Source: Pedobacter cryoconitis (GTDB lineage Bacteria > Bacteroidota > Bacteroidia > Sphingobacteriales > Sphingobacteriaceae). From it: a stretch of 64,000 bases of DNA. A model generated the notes under the pieces. The model was given only the letters and a program-made list of their open reading frames with translations. It was not told the DNA's origin and searched no databases. Made by a program: the position numbers and the translations under genes. The DNA is taken from NCBI RefSeq assembly GCF_001590605.1, contig NZ_CP014504.1, positions 2,914,001 to 2,978,000 of the forward strand, written 5' to 3'. Position 1 is the stretch's first letter. Every line of letters begins with the position of its first letter. Below, piece by piece: positions 1-9,730 of the stretch.

Positions 1-200
1 CCTACATATACTTTGATAGCATCTGCAGCAGCATATTCCAATACCTTTTCATTCACCAACGCATCATATAAAACCACATCCGCATCTTTCAATGCATTTG
101 CGCCTTTCATCGTGATCAGTTCAGGATCTCCCGGCCCTGCGCCAACCAGCGTAATTCTTGGTTCTCTGATTTCTCTTTTTGTTCCTGAATTAATTAACAT
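1..200 (-). CDS. cobA: uroporphyrinogen-III C-methyltransferase (SUMT), N-terminal part, cut by window edge
   Basis: The first 66 codons are present; the gene continues past base 1. It starts with ATG at 200-198 and shows the SUMT glycine-rich SAM-binding motif [12 protein letters not shown] followed by [15 protein letters not shown], both typical of CobA/CysG-type tetrapyrrole methyltransferases that make precorrin-2 for siroheme. The start codon lies inside the last codons of the siroheme reductase gene (overlap 190-200), so the two are probably translationally coupled and the enzyme supplies siroheme to its neighbour. The family is clear; whether it is a stand-alone methyltransferase or a fused CysG cannot be seen here. 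Confidence 0.85.
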   Translation of the reverse strand, partial: MLINSGTKREIREPRITLVGAGPGDPELITMKGANALKDADVVLYDALVNEKVLEYAAADAIKVYV

Positions 201-2286
201 TTACCTGCGCCTCCCTCTTCGCTCTCATTGCTGAATAAAATTGTGTTGCCTGTTCCAGATAAGCTATTGCAAACTCTTCTGTAGGCTCATTCTTATTAAT
301 TTGCAGTACCAGTTCGTTAAAAGTTGAAGGTAAAACGACCTCACCTGTTTCCACGAAATTGGTATCAAACTCTCTGATTACACCCGTTTGCGTACTGCTG
401 CTGATACTTTTATCTAATAACAATGCCTTTGCAGTATTCACAAATACACTGTAGGAATGATAAATGGCATCAGACCAGGCCTTACCTTCAAAAGCTGAAC
501 CTGCCCATAGCAGCTTCTCTTCCCCTTCGAGTAAGAGTGTAGCCACCAAATCAATCACTACGCCAGCACATTCGCCTACGCCAATCGCAGTCACAAAAGT
601 CTCTTCATGACCCCAATCTACATACTCTTCATCTTTTAAAGCAGTAAGGTCTGCCAGTGGTTTCAATAACTGGTAAAAGTGATCTTTACCTTTAGCATCG
701 TAATACTGGTGGAAACTTTCATTTTCACCCGAATTCGTACTGTAGTCATCCAAAACTGTGCGTAAAATAGCTGGCGCACGTTTAGTTGGTGCTTTAATTA
801 CGCGTTCGGCTACGCGGCCTTCACCATCACCTACTGTTCCGCCACCAATCATGACCTGCACTGCAGGTACGACTTTTCCGTTTGCTTTGACCGAACTTCC
901 ATGAAATCCAAGGTGAGCCAGACCATGCTGACCGCATGAATTCATACAGCCACTTATTTTTATCTTAATGTCTTTATCGTAAATCAGATCAGGATATTCC
1001 TCATGAATTACCCCTTCTAATACTGCAGCAAGGGACATACTGTTTGCAATTCCTAAATTACAAGTATCTGTACCCGGACAAGTCGTAATATCCCCCACAC
1101 TATCAAATCCAGGAACTGCAAAGTCCAGTTCATTTAATACAGTATATAATGGGATCAATGCCTCTGCGCTGACAAATTTCAACAACAAACCCTGATTCTG
1201 GGTAATTCTGATTTCATCCGCTACATATGGGCGTATAGCCGCTACAAATAACCGCGCTTTATCAGTCTTGATATCACCTACTGGTACCTTGATATATACC
1301 CCATAAAAACCACTTTGTTTTTGCGGGAATACATTGGTATCCAACCATCTTTTATAATGGACCTCATCTGCCGGACGCTGATCAGTTGCAGCAAGAGCTT
1401 CTGGCAAAGCCGGAAGGGGTACTGTTCCCAGATCAACCTTAAAAGATTTTGATTTATTGGCTATTACTTCTTCAGCAATTAAGCGCGTTACTTCTTCTAA
1501 TCCAAGTTTTTGAACCAGATACTTTAACCTTGCTTTATTTCTGTTGGTTCTTTCTCCATGACGGTCAAAAACCCTCAAAACAGACTCTGAATAAGGAATC
1601 AATTGATCTTCAGGCAGAAAATCATGAACTACACTCGCCAAAAAAGGTTGTGCGCCCAAACCACCTGCAAACATGACTTTAAAACCCCGCTCTCCTTTTT
1701 CATTCACTTTAGGAATAAAACCTAAATCATGAATATAACTGAAAGCGGTATCCTTTTCTGTTGATGAAAAAGAGATCTTGATCTTCCTGCCCATTTCCTG
1801 ACAGATGGGGTTCCTTAAAAAATATTTAAATACGGCCTGAGCGTAAGGGGAAACATCAAAAAGTTCCTCAGGGTTGATCCCTGCATCAGGCGAAGAAGTT
1901 ACATTTCTAACCGTATTACCACAAGCTTCACGTAAAGTGATATCATCACGTTCCAGTTCTGCCCACAGTTCGGGTGTACGGTCTAAACTCACATAGTGAA
2001 TCTGAATGTCCTGTCTGGTAGTTAAATGCAGGTTTCCGCTACCATATTCATCAGAAACATCTGCAATACGCAATAACTGTTTAAAGGTGACTTTTCCGAA
2101 TGGCAATTTAATACGCACCATTTGTACGCCCGGTTGCCGCTGACCATACACACCACGCGCCAGCCGAAGACTGCGGAACTTTTCGTCGTGTATTTTTCCT
2201 TCTCGGAAGGCACGGATCTTTTGTTCAAGATCTATGATATCTTTTTCTACTACCGGGTTCTCCAGCTCCGTTCTAAAACTTTGCAT
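190..2286 (-). CDS. siroheme-dependent nitrite/sulfite reductase with C-terminal extension
   Basis: 698 residues. The N-terminal half carries the ferredoxin-like and substrate-binding half-domains of nitrite/sulfite reductases ([14 protein letters not shown] near residue 40, [11 protein letters not shown] near 123). The siroheme/4Fe-4S ligands are visible as C403-x5-C409 and C447-x3-C451. It should reduce sulfite to sulfide (or nitrite to ammonia) in the cytoplasm. The partner cobA gene overlaps its 3' end. Roughly 135 residues after about position 560 lie beyond the usual reductase core (about 550-570 residues); they look all-helical, and I recall Bacteroidota homologues being labelled as carrying a HEPN-like domain, but I cannot prove that assignment. 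Sulfite is favoured over nitrite as substrate only because of the siroheme/assimilatory context. Confidence 0.88.
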   Translation of the reverse strand: MQSFRTELENPVVEKDIIDLEQKIRAFREGKIHDEKFRSLRLARGVYGQRQPGVQMVRIKLPFGKVTFKQLLRIADVSDEYGSGNLHLTTRQDIQIHYVSLDRTPELWAELERDDITLREACGNTVRNVTSSPDAGINPEELFDVSPYAQAVFKYFLRNPICQEMGRKIKISFSSTEKDTAFSYIHDLGFIPKVNEKGERGFKVMFAGGLGAQPFLASVVHDFLPEDQLIPYSESVLRVFDRHGERTNRNKARLKYLVQKLGLEEVTRLIAEEVIANKSKSFKVDLGTVPLPALPEALAATDQRPADEVHYKRWLDTNVFPQKQSGFYGVYIKVPVGDIKTDKARLFVAAIRPYVADEIRITQNQGLLLKFVSAEALIPLYTVLNELDFAVPGFDSVGDITTCPGTDTCNLGIANSMSLAAVLEGVIHEEYPDLIYDKDIKIKISGCMNSCGQHGLAHLGFHGSSVKANGKVVPAVQVMIGGGTVGDGEGRVAERVIKAPTKRAPAILRTVLDDYSTNSGENESFHQYYDAKGKDHFYQLLKPLADLTALKDEEYVDWGHEETFVTAIGVGECAGVVIDLVATLLLEGEEKLLWAGSAFEGKAWSDAIYHSYSVFVNTAKALLLDKSISSSTQTGVIREFDTNFVETGEVVLPSTFNELVLQINKNEPTEEFAIAYLEQATQFYSAMRAKREAQVNVN

Positions 2287-2749
2287 GTCAATAAATCTTG
2301 GTTAAGGATTGTTTTGTTTAAAAGACGTTTTCAGGGTCTCTTATCCCAAAGATATATATTATAGATAGAATTAGTAGTATTAAATTAAAAAAAAGACTAA
2401 CTATACTCATTAAAAGCATATTAAACGGATATTTTAATTTTCATAGGATAAAATATGTTTAACCATTTGTACTACTTTACCATTCAGGGAAACAGTTGCA
2501 CTAACTGACAACAGATTGTGCTCACACTGTTCAAAATATATTTTACCAGAAAAAAAGGCAAAAAAAAACCCGGACATCCACCCAGGTATCTCTTTTATCA
2601 ACTAACCTTAACTAGAAAATACTAACCAAATATTTTACTGGCACAAACATACCAGCCTTATATAAATTCAGTGTTAAAATTGGATGACCTATTCGTAATG
2701 CTCTTATTTTTATTTAAATTTCGCATCTTTTCATACTATCTATCACTCC
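2287..2749. other. 463-bp intergenic region between divergent genes
   Basis: AT-rich spacer between the divergently read siroheme reductase and the MutS-like gene. Apart from the candidate -7 box at 2347-2354 I see no gene, no convincing terminator and no recognisable riboswitch. A run of A and C near 2550-2585 does not form a clean hairpin. Confidence 0.5.
2347..2354 (-). promoter_or_regulatory. candidate Bacteroidota -7 box upstream of the siroheme reductase
   Basis: On the minus strand this reads TATCTTTG, an exact match to the Bacteroidota -7 consensus TAnnTTTG, 61 bases before the reductase ATG. No clear TTG -33 element is seen at the right distance, so this is a moderate call. Confidence 0.4.
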
Positions 2750-4414
2750 ATGCTGATTTTAGCTTACATTATTCTTGCCCTGGTAGCACTTTACCTCCTA
2801 GTTTATCTTTATAAAAAGAACTTTGCTGTTCAAACACAACGGGAGGAACTTAAGCGGGATTGGGGAAGTGCTAAAAACAGCAGATATATAGACATCGATT
2901 TAATAGAAAACTACTTTTTAAATACAATTACTGAATCATCAGAAAAACTACAGCTGATTTCTGATAAAATAGCAGATGATTTATATATCAATGACGTTTT
3001 TAAACTTATTGACAGAACCATATCCAGAGTAGGCCAGCAATTTCTATATGCAAGGCTCAGAACAATTGATAAAGAGCAAACAGACCTGATCTTTCTGGAT
3101 AAGTTTGCGGATGTCATTACCGCAGATGAAAAACTAAGACTTGACACCCAAGCCACTTTACAAATACTGGAGAAAAATGATTCCTACTATTTCCAGGATC
3201 TGATTTATGCAAAGAAAATAGAGGCACCTTCATTTATGCCCATCGTTTATACCCTTTCTGTCCTGAATGTACTTTCCCTTGTTGCTGCGATCTTTCATCC
3301 AGGTTTTCTGCTTGTCTTTTTTGGAATATTCATTATCAATTCCGGAATTCATTACTGGAACAAAAACAAGGTCAGTGTACATACTTCTTCTCTCGGCGAG
3401 TTCCTAAAAGCGTTTGATACCGCTAAAAAATTAGATGCCGACGCAAAGATCAATATCCAATTTCCAGAAATCAGCACCCTCATTAAAGAGCTGACCCCAC
3501 TGAAAAGAAAAATGCTTGGCGTAAAGCTGGACAACATGGCTGAGGCAGATACAGTAATGATAGGTTACATGCTGTTCGAACTGTTAAAGATTGCCTTCAA
3601 TGTGGAAATCATCCTTTTCTACTCTATTATTGATTCCCTGAGATCACAAAAAGACCTGTTAAAAAGACTTTTCAAATTCATCGGAACGGTAGATACCGCT
3701 ATCTCAATTGCTTCGCTAAGACATTCGTGGGATGGAGAATATTGTAAACCAGTATTTAACGAGGAAAATTGTATCCATATCTCAGGTGTCAAACATCCAC
3801 TGGTTGTAAATTGTGTTCCGAATGAACTTGATTTACAACATAAAAACTTATTGCTAACAGGCTCTAATATGTCTGGTAAAACAACTTTTATCAGATCCGT
3901 TGGCGTCAACCTGATTCTTGGTCAAACTTTATTTACCTGTATGGCTAAAGAATTCAGTATGCCTTACTCAAAAATATTCTCTTCTATTACCATTTCGGAT
4001 AGCTTACTGGAAGAAAAGAGTTATTATTTTGAGGAAATGAGGATCATCAAAAACTTCATTGAAGAATCTGTAAGCAAAGAACCGTGCTTCTTCATCCTGG
4101 ATGAAATTTTTAAAGGAACCAATACGATTGAGCGGGTTTCGGCCGGAAAAGCGATCCTCTCCTATCTGGCCAAGGGCAATAACCAGGTTTTCGTTTCTAC
4201 CCATGATACGGAGCTTAATGAGTTGCTGAAAACACAATATGAACATTATCACTTCTCTGAAACTATTGCAGAAGAAGAACTGATCTTTGACCATACCATT
4301 AAAAAAGGCCCGTTAAAAACAAGGAATGCAATCAGAATACTGGAAATTAATAATTATCCGGCAGCGGTGATTGCTGATGCCAATGCTACGGTTGATTTAT
4401 TAATGAAGGATTAG
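2750..4414 (+). CDS. membrane-anchored MutS-family ATPase
   Basis: 554 residues. A hydrophobic N-terminal helix (about residues 1-20) and a second hydrophobic stretch near 165-195 suggest membrane attachment. The C-terminal third is a MutS domain V ATPase: Walker A GSNMSGKTT at about 371-379, Walker B FFILDEIFKGT near 447, and the dimer-interface histidine segment STHDTEL. It lacks the mismatch-binding domain I and the lengths of MutS1 or MutS2, so a role in canonical mismatch repair is doubtful. Short MutS-like proteins of this type are common in Bacteroidota and their function is not established. The gene end overlaps the convergent gene at 4386-5054 by 29 bp. Confidence 0.85.
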   Translation: MLILAYIILALVALYLLVYLYKKNFAVQTQREELKRDWGSAKNSRYIDIDLIENYFLNTITESSEKLQLISDKIADDLYINDVFKLIDRTISRVGQQFLYARLRTIDKEQTDLIFLDKFADVITADEKLRLDTQATLQILEKNDSYYFQDLIYAKKIEAPSFMPIVYTLSVLNVLSLVAAIFHPGFLLVFFGIFIINSGIHYWNKNKVSVHTSSLGEFLKAFDTAKKLDADAKINIQFPEISTLIKELTPLKRKMLGVKLDNMAEADTVMIGYMLFELLKIAFNVEIILFYSIIDSLRSQKDLLKRLFKFIGTVDTAISIASLRHSWDGEYCKPVFNEENCIHISGVKHPLVVNCVPNELDLQHKNLLLTGSNMSGKTTFIRSVGVNLILGQTLFTCMAKEFSMPYSKIFSSITISDSLLEEKSYYFEEMRIIKNFIEESVSKEPCFFILDEIFKGTNTIERVSAGKAILSYLAKGNNQVFVSTHDTELNELLKTQYEHYHFSETIAEEELIFDHTIKKGPLKTRNAIRILEINNYPAAVIADANATVDLLMKD

Positions 4415-5054
4415 TTAAATCCTGGATAATTGATTTAAAAGTCTTAATATGAAGACTGTCTCTTGCATTTTCCGGATTCTTAATATAATCTTGGAGGGCT
4501 TGTACATATGCTTTACGGAAAGACTCATTCTTCGTATTGGAATTGTACTCGCCTTGTGCTTTGTATAATGGCTGTAAATTTTCGGCAATTTTCCTTTGAA
4601 TGCCATAAGGTGATTCATCTCTCATAATCACAATATTCCTTTCAAAACCGGGTATATATTTAACGATAAAACGTTCCCCCCGTGGTGGGATAATAATTTC
4701 ATTGCGAATTGGATAGATCGAGGCGGTAGTGGTAGAAAAATCCGTAACCACATCTTTTCCATCGGCAGTTTGAACAACAACATCATAATCCCAGATCGCG
4801 GAATCATTTAAAGTGGAACTGGTTTCCTTTTCCAGCGTCACAACCGCAGATCCTCTCACGCCAAAATGTGCCAGAAAAGCCGCATTGACGAACTGACCAG
4901 TAAAAACATTGGCAATCGATAAAATAAAGCTAAGAACCATATAAAAAATACTACGGCGCCAAAAAGAAATAATAATACCAGTTATCAGAAGGACAAAGAA
5001 TGACCAGGCCCCATGATGCGCAAAGAAGTAAAAAAGCATTGATAATATCTTCAT
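4386..5054 (-). CDS. hypothetical membrane protein
   Basis: 222 residues, not recognised. Residues 1-30 and about 33-58 are hydrophobic, giving two likely transmembrane helices, followed by a soluble part with beta-strand-like segments and the positively charged stretch YGIQRKIAENLQPLYK. The C-terminal third is charged and helical. It ends inside the 3' end of the MutS-like gene (29-bp tail-to-tail overlap), and no co-directional neighbour is close, so context gives no function. Confidence 0.65.
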   Translation of the reverse strand: MKILSMLFYFFAHHGAWSFFVLLITGIIISFWRRSIFYMVLSFILSIANVFTGQFVNAAFLAHFGVRGSAVVTLEKETSSTLNDSAIWDYDVVVQTADGKDVVTDFSTTTASIYPIRNEIIIPPRGERFIVKYIPGFERNIVIMRDESPYGIQRKIAENLQPLYKAQGEYNSNTKNESFRKAYVQALQDYIKNPENARDSLHIKTFKSIIQDLTNPSLINQP

Positions 5055-5119
5055 TGTTAATCTTTTATTATATATAAAAATAGATTAATATTTCAATATT
5101 ATCAATGCTGAATTATTTA

Positions 5120-5653
5120 TTACAAAGCAGGGGCTAAAGGCCAGTCTACAGGAATATCAGTTAAGGCATGCAGGTAATTGGTAATCACTTTATCGCCGAT
5201 CACCATCACAATATCAACCAGGTTTCCTTCAGTATAACCTGCTGCATAGAATTCTGATAAAAAGTGCGCATCTGCATGACCTTTATTCTCTGTAATACTT
5301 TTAACGACATTTGCTAAAGCTGAAAGTTTTGGGTCGAACGTAATTTCTGCTTTACGGATTTCTAAAATCTGATTGTCAGTAAAGCCATTCATTTTTGCGA
5401 AAGCAGTATGTGCGCTTAAACAATACAAACAATCATTGACCTGGCTAACTACTAAATTTATCACCTCACGCTCTTTAGCTCTGAGGGAGGTTTTTGCATT
5501 TTGAAGCGTCAGGTAATTCCCCAATGCATTTTCAGAATGTGCAAATGCAGCATATAGATTTGGAACAAAACCTACCATTTTATTTAAATTATCAAAAATA
5601 GCCTGGTTAGCTGGAGTTACTTCTTCTCTGGTTGGAACTGTGAATGTTTTCAT
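5120..5653 (-). CDS. carboxymuconolactone decarboxylase family protein (AhpD/peroxidase-like)
   Basis: 177 residues from the ATG at 5653; the open frame extends upstream to 5878 but that part overlaps the AraC gene and is not conserved-looking. The redox motif C-x2-C-x3-H (DCLYCLSAHTAFA) marks the CMD/AhpD superfamily, whose members act as peroxidase-type alkylhydroperoxidases. The helical segments around it (REVINLVVSQVN and NQILEIRKAEI) fit the fold. It follows the AraC regulator gene on the same strand by 124 bp, so it is a plausible target of that regulator. The substrate is unknown. Confidence 0.82.
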   Translation of the reverse strand: MKTFTVPTREEVTPANQAIFDNLNKMVGFVPNLYAAFAHSENALGNYLTLQNAKTSLRAKEREVINLVVSQVNDCLYCLSAHTAFAKMNGFTDNQILEIRKAEITFDPKLSALANVVKSITENKGHADAHFLSEFYAAGYTEGNLVDIVMVIGDKVITNYLHALTDIPVDWPLAPAL

Positions 5654-5777
5654 GCGTTTATCAGTTAATGTTCTTGAATAGTGAACACCACAAATATCTG
5701 CCTTTGATCGGACCTGAACCATAGAGAGACTTCCCGGGGATTTGTAATTAATGCCTGAAGCTACCCTGGTTGCTTTT

Positions 5778-6629
5778 CTAAGAGGACAATCTGGCTGCTC
5801 TGAAATCCGAAGGAGAAAAAGAAACTTGTTTCTTGAAGAAATTACTGAAATAAGCCGCATCATCAAAACCCAGTTCATAAGCGATCTCTTTTGCAGACTT
5901 ATCTGTATAAATCAAGAGGCGCTTAGCTTCTAAAACCACTCTTTCCTGAATAACCGCTAATGGAGATTTGTGATTATAAATTGCGAACAGATTGGCCAGC
6001 GTCTTTGGTGAGCGATTCAACAGTTCGGCATAAAATTGAACCTGATGCTGTAAACGAAAATGCTGCTCTACTAATAAATTATAACGCCTGATGATATCAA
6101 GCTTATCATCTGTCAGCTTCTTATCGGTTATATATTGACTTTTGGCCAGCCTGGTAATGATAATGATCAATCTTTTCAAGAGCATCTGCAACATTTCCCG
6201 CTGAATATTATCTATAGTATTAAATTCTTCAATGAAGATTTCAAAAAGTAAGGTAATCTTTTTCTGTTCCTGTTCATTCAGCCGCACAAATAGGTTGCCT
6301 GTAGATCCATAGAACAAGAATCCTACACAGCTTACCTCTTTATCATGGTCAACAATACAATAAAAATTCCTGTTATACTGCCATGCTATTACTTGTCCGG
6401 GCTTTTCAAACTGAAAAGACTGATTCACCATTAAAGGCAAAATACTCTGTTCAGGGAAGTCATATTTTACACCGTCAATCGTAATCACTTGCTCCGCTCC
6501 CCTGTTCCATGCAATCGTCAGAAATTTATCAGTCCGGTCACGCTGAAAAAAAGAACGGTCAAAATCAGCCTCATTAATAGTCAAATGGAATTCGCCTTTA
6601 GTAACCGGCTCTAAGTGATGGAACTTCAT
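5778..6629 (-). CDS. AraC family transcriptional regulator
   Basis: 283 residues from the ATG at 6629; the open frame can begin two codons earlier with TTG. The N-terminal half is a cupin-like sensor region (VITIDGVKYDFPEQS and following). The C-terminal 100 residues hold the double helix-turn-helix, ending in the family signature SAKEIAYELGFDDAAYFSNFFKKQ. It is probably the regulator of the CMD peroxidase-like gene just downstream; the sensed ligand is unknown. Confidence 0.88.
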   Translation of the reverse strand: MKFHHLEPVTKGEFHLTINEADFDRSFFQRDRTDKFLTIAWNRGAEQVITIDGVKYDFPEQSILPLMVNQSFQFEKPGQVIAWQYNRNFYCIVDHDKEVSCVGFLFYGSTGNLFVRLNEQEQKKITLLFEIFIEEFNTIDNIQREMLQMLLKRLIIIITRLAKSQYITDKKLTDDKLDIIRRYNLLVEQHFRLQHQVQFYAELLNRSPKTLANLFAIYNHKSPLAVIQERVVLEAKRLLIYTDKSAKEIAYELGFDDAAYFSNFFKKQVSFSPSDFRAARLSS

Positions 6630-6785
6630 ATACAAGTAATTGATAAATTACGTAAATTTAGTGCATTCTACTGTCTTTATAAAATATCGCTTCATCAAGC
6701 GGGTTAACCAAAAACCCGTGTAATCATCAGGTCAGCTGACTAATGGTGAGGGCACAATATTTTCAATAATTTTATAAAGAAATCA

Positions 6786-7433
6786 ATGAAACAAGCTATA
6801 AAAGTTGCGTTATCAGGCGCTACAGGAAAAGCAGGTCAATACCTGCTTCAGGAATTACTAAATAATGGATATCAGGTAAAATCTCTGATCAGAAAACCAA
6901 AGGATTACAAAATATCACATCCAGCATTAGAAATAGTTTCAGGCGATATTAAAGACCTTACAACCGCAAATCAATTAATTGAAGGCTGCAACGCAGTGAT
7001 CAGTACAATAGGTCAAAATAAAGATGAGGTGCTGATTTCAAGTCTGGCTACTGAAAACATCATCAAGGCTATGGAAAAGTTTAAACTCAGCAGGTATATC
7101 TTATTGACAGGTTCGAACCTTGAAGTTCCAGGAGATCAGAAAAGCGCTAAAAACCTCGAAGGAACAGCTTGGATGAAGGCGACTTTTCCCGCGATTGTGG
7201 CAGATAAACAAAAAGCTTATGAACTCCTGACCAGGAGCTCAATAGACTGGACAATTGTCAGGTTACCCTGGATTGAAAAAACAATGGAAAGACGAGGCCT
7301 GGCCATTAATTTGAAAGATTGTCTGGAAGAGCTGATCAGCACAACAGATCTTGCAGATTTTCTTATCTCTCAGCTTACAGATACAGCTTATATTAAAAAA
7401 GCCCCCTTTGTGGCTAGTAAACTCAAATTATAA
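6786..7433 (+). CDS. NAD(P)-binding SDR-like (NmrA/atypical SDR) protein
   Basis: 215 residues. Begins with a Rossmann beta-alpha-beta carrying GATGKAGQYL (GxxGxxG) at about residues 10-19, then the acidic and NAD-contact segments SGDIKDL and ISTIGQNKD, as in NAD(P)H-binding atypical SDR proteins (NmrA-like or flavin reductase-like). No catalytic YxxxK is evident, as is common in this class. Monocistronic between the divergent AraC gene and the convergent DUF1349 gene, with a terminator right after the stop. Substrate unknown. Confidence 0.8.
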   Translation: MKQAIKVALSGATGKAGQYLLQELLNNGYQVKSLIRKPKDYKISHPALEIVSGDIKDLTTANQLIEGCNAVISTIGQNKDEVLISSLATENIIKAMEKFKLSRYILLTGSNLEVPGDQKSAKNLEGTAWMKATFPAIVADKQKAYELLTRSSIDWTIVRLPWIEKTMERRGLAINLKDCLEELISTTDLADFLISQLTDTAYIKKAPFVASKLKL

Positions 7434-7438
7434 ACAAA

Positions 7439-7462
7439 AAGGGAGCCTGCAATGGCTCCCTT
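7439..7462. terminator. bidirectional rho-independent terminator
   Basis: Stem AAGGGAGCC / GGCTCCCTT around the 6-base loop TGCAAT, with A-rich sequence on the left and T-rich on the right, between the convergent SDR-like and DUF1349 genes. Confidence 0.8.
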
Positions 7463-7471
7463 AATTTGTAC

Positions 7472-8011
7472 TTATTTTAAAGTCTCCACCTTGAAATCTT
7501 CAAAAGTAACCGGAAAACTCTCTTTACCCGGAGCCGCAGCTACCATGCCGATCTGCACTTTTACTCCCGGAGGAAAATAAGCCAGACGCAGCATATCATA
7601 TCTTTTTTCATCGAAGGAATATTTGATCTCCACATAATCTCCTTTGCGCAATAATTTCAACCAAACAGACTCAGGGCTATCATGACGCGGCACCACAGAC
7701 CAGTCTGAAACTTCTCTGGTCACCACTGCACTGATATTCTGAACGCCATCCACGTATTCTATTCCTGTTTTGATCCAGTTCTTTTCATCTATCCTGATCA
7801 TTAATCCGGCCTGATGAAAAAGTTCCTGATACTGACCTGTAATTTTTACACTGGCCTGGAAATCACCAGCAATCTCCTGATAGTAAAAAGGGCCATTATC
7901 ACGTTTAAAACCGTAATGTGTCACTTGCCAGTAATCCGTATCCGGATCTACAGTGAAATTTAAAAGGGCAGCATCTCCATTCCATGTGCCGGGTTGATTG
8001 AACCATTTCAT
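7472..8011 (-). CDS. DUF1349 domain protein (concanavalin-like fold)
   Basis: 179 residues, no signal peptide. Matches the DUF1349/regulation-of-enolase-like family in length and in conserved segments such as DYWQVTHYGF, GDFQASVKI, HQAGLMIRIDEKNWIKTGIEY and the C-terminal VQIGMVAAAP. The family has a jelly-roll, lectin-like fold and no settled biochemical role. It shares a terminator region with the convergent SDR-like gene. Function not assigned. Confidence 0.8.
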   Translation of the reverse strand: MKWFNQPGTWNGDAALLNFTVDPDTDYWQVTHYGFKRDNGPFYYQEIAGDFQASVKITGQYQELFHQAGLMIRIDEKNWIKTGIEYVDGVQNISAVVTREVSDWSVVPRHDSPESVWLKLLRKGDYVEIKYSFDEKRYDMLRLAYFPPGVKVQIGMVAAAPGKESFPVTFEDFKVETLK

Positions 8012-8086
8012 AGCTGTAATATAGGAAGAAGCTCTTTAATTTAAGCGATAAATTTAATATCAAAGCGGTATAACATCGCGGGCTAA

Positions 8087-8323
8087 CTACATGCCCCTGT
8101 CGCGGATCATCTCACCCAATAACTGGACTAGTTCGTCAGATAAATCATCATCAGTAATCCATCTGATGCCAAGCTCAATGTCTTCTTTGGGATAGATGAC
8201 ACCAAGCACCAATGGAACTACAACGTCATTTACTGTTTCATCATAAGAAACAATATACTGCCCGTTATCTGCCGAACTAACAGTAACTGTATGGTGCAAA
8301 AACCTGATACTAAATTCGTCCAT
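8087..8323 (-). CDS. small hypothetical protein
   Basis: 78 residues, acidic, not recognised. It has alternating beta-strand-like segments (FSIRFLHHTVTVSS, YIVSYDET) and a helical acidic C-terminus (LSDELVQLLGEMIRD). It is read in the same direction as the ankyrin genes and starts 54 bp after the second one, with a hairpin between, so it may be a weakly linked member of that unit. Confidence 0.5.
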   Translation of the reverse strand: MDEFSIRFLHHTVTVSSADNGQYIVSYDETVNDVVVPLVLGVIYPKEDIELGIRWITDDDLSDELVQLLGEMIRDRGM

Positions 8324-8335
8324 CTGAGTTTAATG

Positions 8336-8370
8336 AACGGGCCGTTTTCCAGCATAGAAACCAGCCCGTT
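8336..8370. terminator. hairpin after the ankyrin operon
   Basis: Inverted repeat AACGGGC / GCCCGTT with a 21-base loop in the gap between the ankyrin gene and the small downstream gene. The T-run is on the plus-strand side, so it is weaker as a terminator for the leftward genes. Confidence 0.4.
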
Positions 8371-8377
8371 TTTTATA

Positions 8378-9718
8378 TTATCCTTTTAAAATCTTACTCT
8401 TTTCTGCATCAAATTCCTCCTGCGTAAGTATACCCGCATCGAGTAATTCTTTCAGATCCATTAAGGCCTGCTTTTTAGAAGCCAGGTCATTTACCGGAGC
8501 AGAGACAGGTGCATCAGCCTTAATTACAGGGGTCACAACAGTTCCAGGAGCACTGAATTTCATAATCAGCTCTGTAATCTCATTATATCCCTTGATATTA
8601 GAATAGTCGATAGCCTTTTGTTCTTTGACATTGACAACGTTAACATCAGCGCCATTCTCCAACAGGAATTTAGCAATATCCTTTTTACCATTTGAAGCCG
8701 CATAATGTAAAGCAGTATTGCCCGACTCATCCTGATAATTTACAGCAGCATCTTTCTCTACCAGCAATTTCACCATACTCAATGCACCGCATTTCACAGT
8801 CAATTGCAGCAAACTCTCCCCACTGCAAACTTCATTATTCAGCGTAAAGTTACTATCAAGAGTGATCTCCATTGCACTTTCCACCCAATCCAGGTAAGAA
8901 TCCATAGCCCCATCTGCTTTATTAAATGGCCTGGCATAATTGGAATCCAGTCCATTCTCAATAAATAATTTAACAGTTTCTTTCTGATTGTGTGCAACAG
9001 CATACCAGATCGGCGACATTCCGGCTTTTGAAGAGATAAAAATATCCGCTCCTCTTTTAACCAGTAATTTAACAATCAGTTGATTATTATCATAACAAGC
9101 CACTAATAACGCGCTCTCCCCTGCATCATTGATATGATTGACCTCAGCACCATTATCAATTAATAGTTCTGCCATCTGGCTATTTTTAGCCTTTGCAGCA
9201 ATCAGTAAGGCATTATCACCAAGGTTGTTTGTTTTATGAATATCCGCACCATGCTCCAAAAGTGTTTTGACAATCTCTCTGTTACTGCAACCCGCAGCAA
9301 TCAGTAAAGGAGTTTCCGCATCATTATTCTCTGAATCTGCCTCCAATCCAAGATCTATCAGTTTTTTAAGCACTTCTATCTGTGCTGTTCTGGCTGTAAT
9401 ATGGGAAAAACTGTTGCCTTGATTATCATTGATATCTATCTTAGCTCCTTTTTCAATCAAAAACATAGCAGTTTGCTTCTGTTTCTGAACCAGCGCAAAA
9501 TAAAGCGGTGTTTCTCCATTATGGTCCTCATAATCAATATTAGAACCTTTATCGGCCAGTATTTTCACGATATCAAGATAGCCCCTGTAGGCTGCATAAT
9601 GTAAAGCAGTCCGGCCTCTTTCATCTGTATATTTCACATCCGTTTCATCGGAAGAGAGTAATAACTCCGCTATTTTTCTATTGCCGTTTTCGCAGGCAAT
9701 CAGGAATGACATTGACAT
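8378..9718 (-). CDS. ankyrin-repeat protein with C-terminal SHOCT domain
   Basis: 446 residues. About eleven ankyrin repeats (units such as GRTALHYAAYRGYLDIVKIL and GNTALHYAASNGKKDIAKFL) fill residues 1-385. After a Pro/Ala/Val linker comes a SHOCT-type tail with LKELLDAGILTQEEFDAEK, a short domain usually found at protein ends and thought to mediate oligomerisation. No signal peptide, so cytosolic. It follows a second ankyrin gene by only 12 bp, clearly one operon. Ankyrin proteins bind other proteins; the partner is unknown. Confidence 0.9.
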   Translation of the reverse strand: MSMSFLIACENGNRKIAELLLSSDETDVKYTDERGRTALHYAAYRGYLDIVKILADKGSNIDYEDHNGETPLYFALVQKQKQTAMFLIEKGAKIDINDNQGNSFSHITARTAQIEVLKKLIDLGLEADSENNDAETPLLIAAGCSNREIVKTLLEHGADIHKTNNLGDNALLIAAKAKNSQMAELLIDNGAEVNHINDAGESALLVACYDNNQLIVKLLVKRGADIFISSKAGMSPIWYAVAHNQKETVKLFIENGLDSNYARPFNKADGAMDSYLDWVESAMEITLDSNFTLNNEVCSGESLLQLTVKCGALSMVKLLVEKDAAVNYQDESGNTALHYAASNGKKDIAKFLLENGADVNVVNVKEQKAIDYSNIKGYNEITELIMKFSAPGTVVTPVIKADAPVSAPVNDLASKKQALMDLKELLDAGILTQEEFDAEKSKILKG

Positions 9719-9730
9719 TTGATACGTTAA

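Noticed and set aside
13..234. Plus-strand 73-codon frame at the left edge
   Set aside because: Antisense to the cobA start and the reductase 3' end, both clearly coding on the minus strand.
190..2286. HEPN/MNT toxin-antitoxin system
   Set aside because: The HEPN-like part is fused to a reductase, no nucleotidyltransferase partner is present, and I could not confirm the RNase R-x4-6-H motif.
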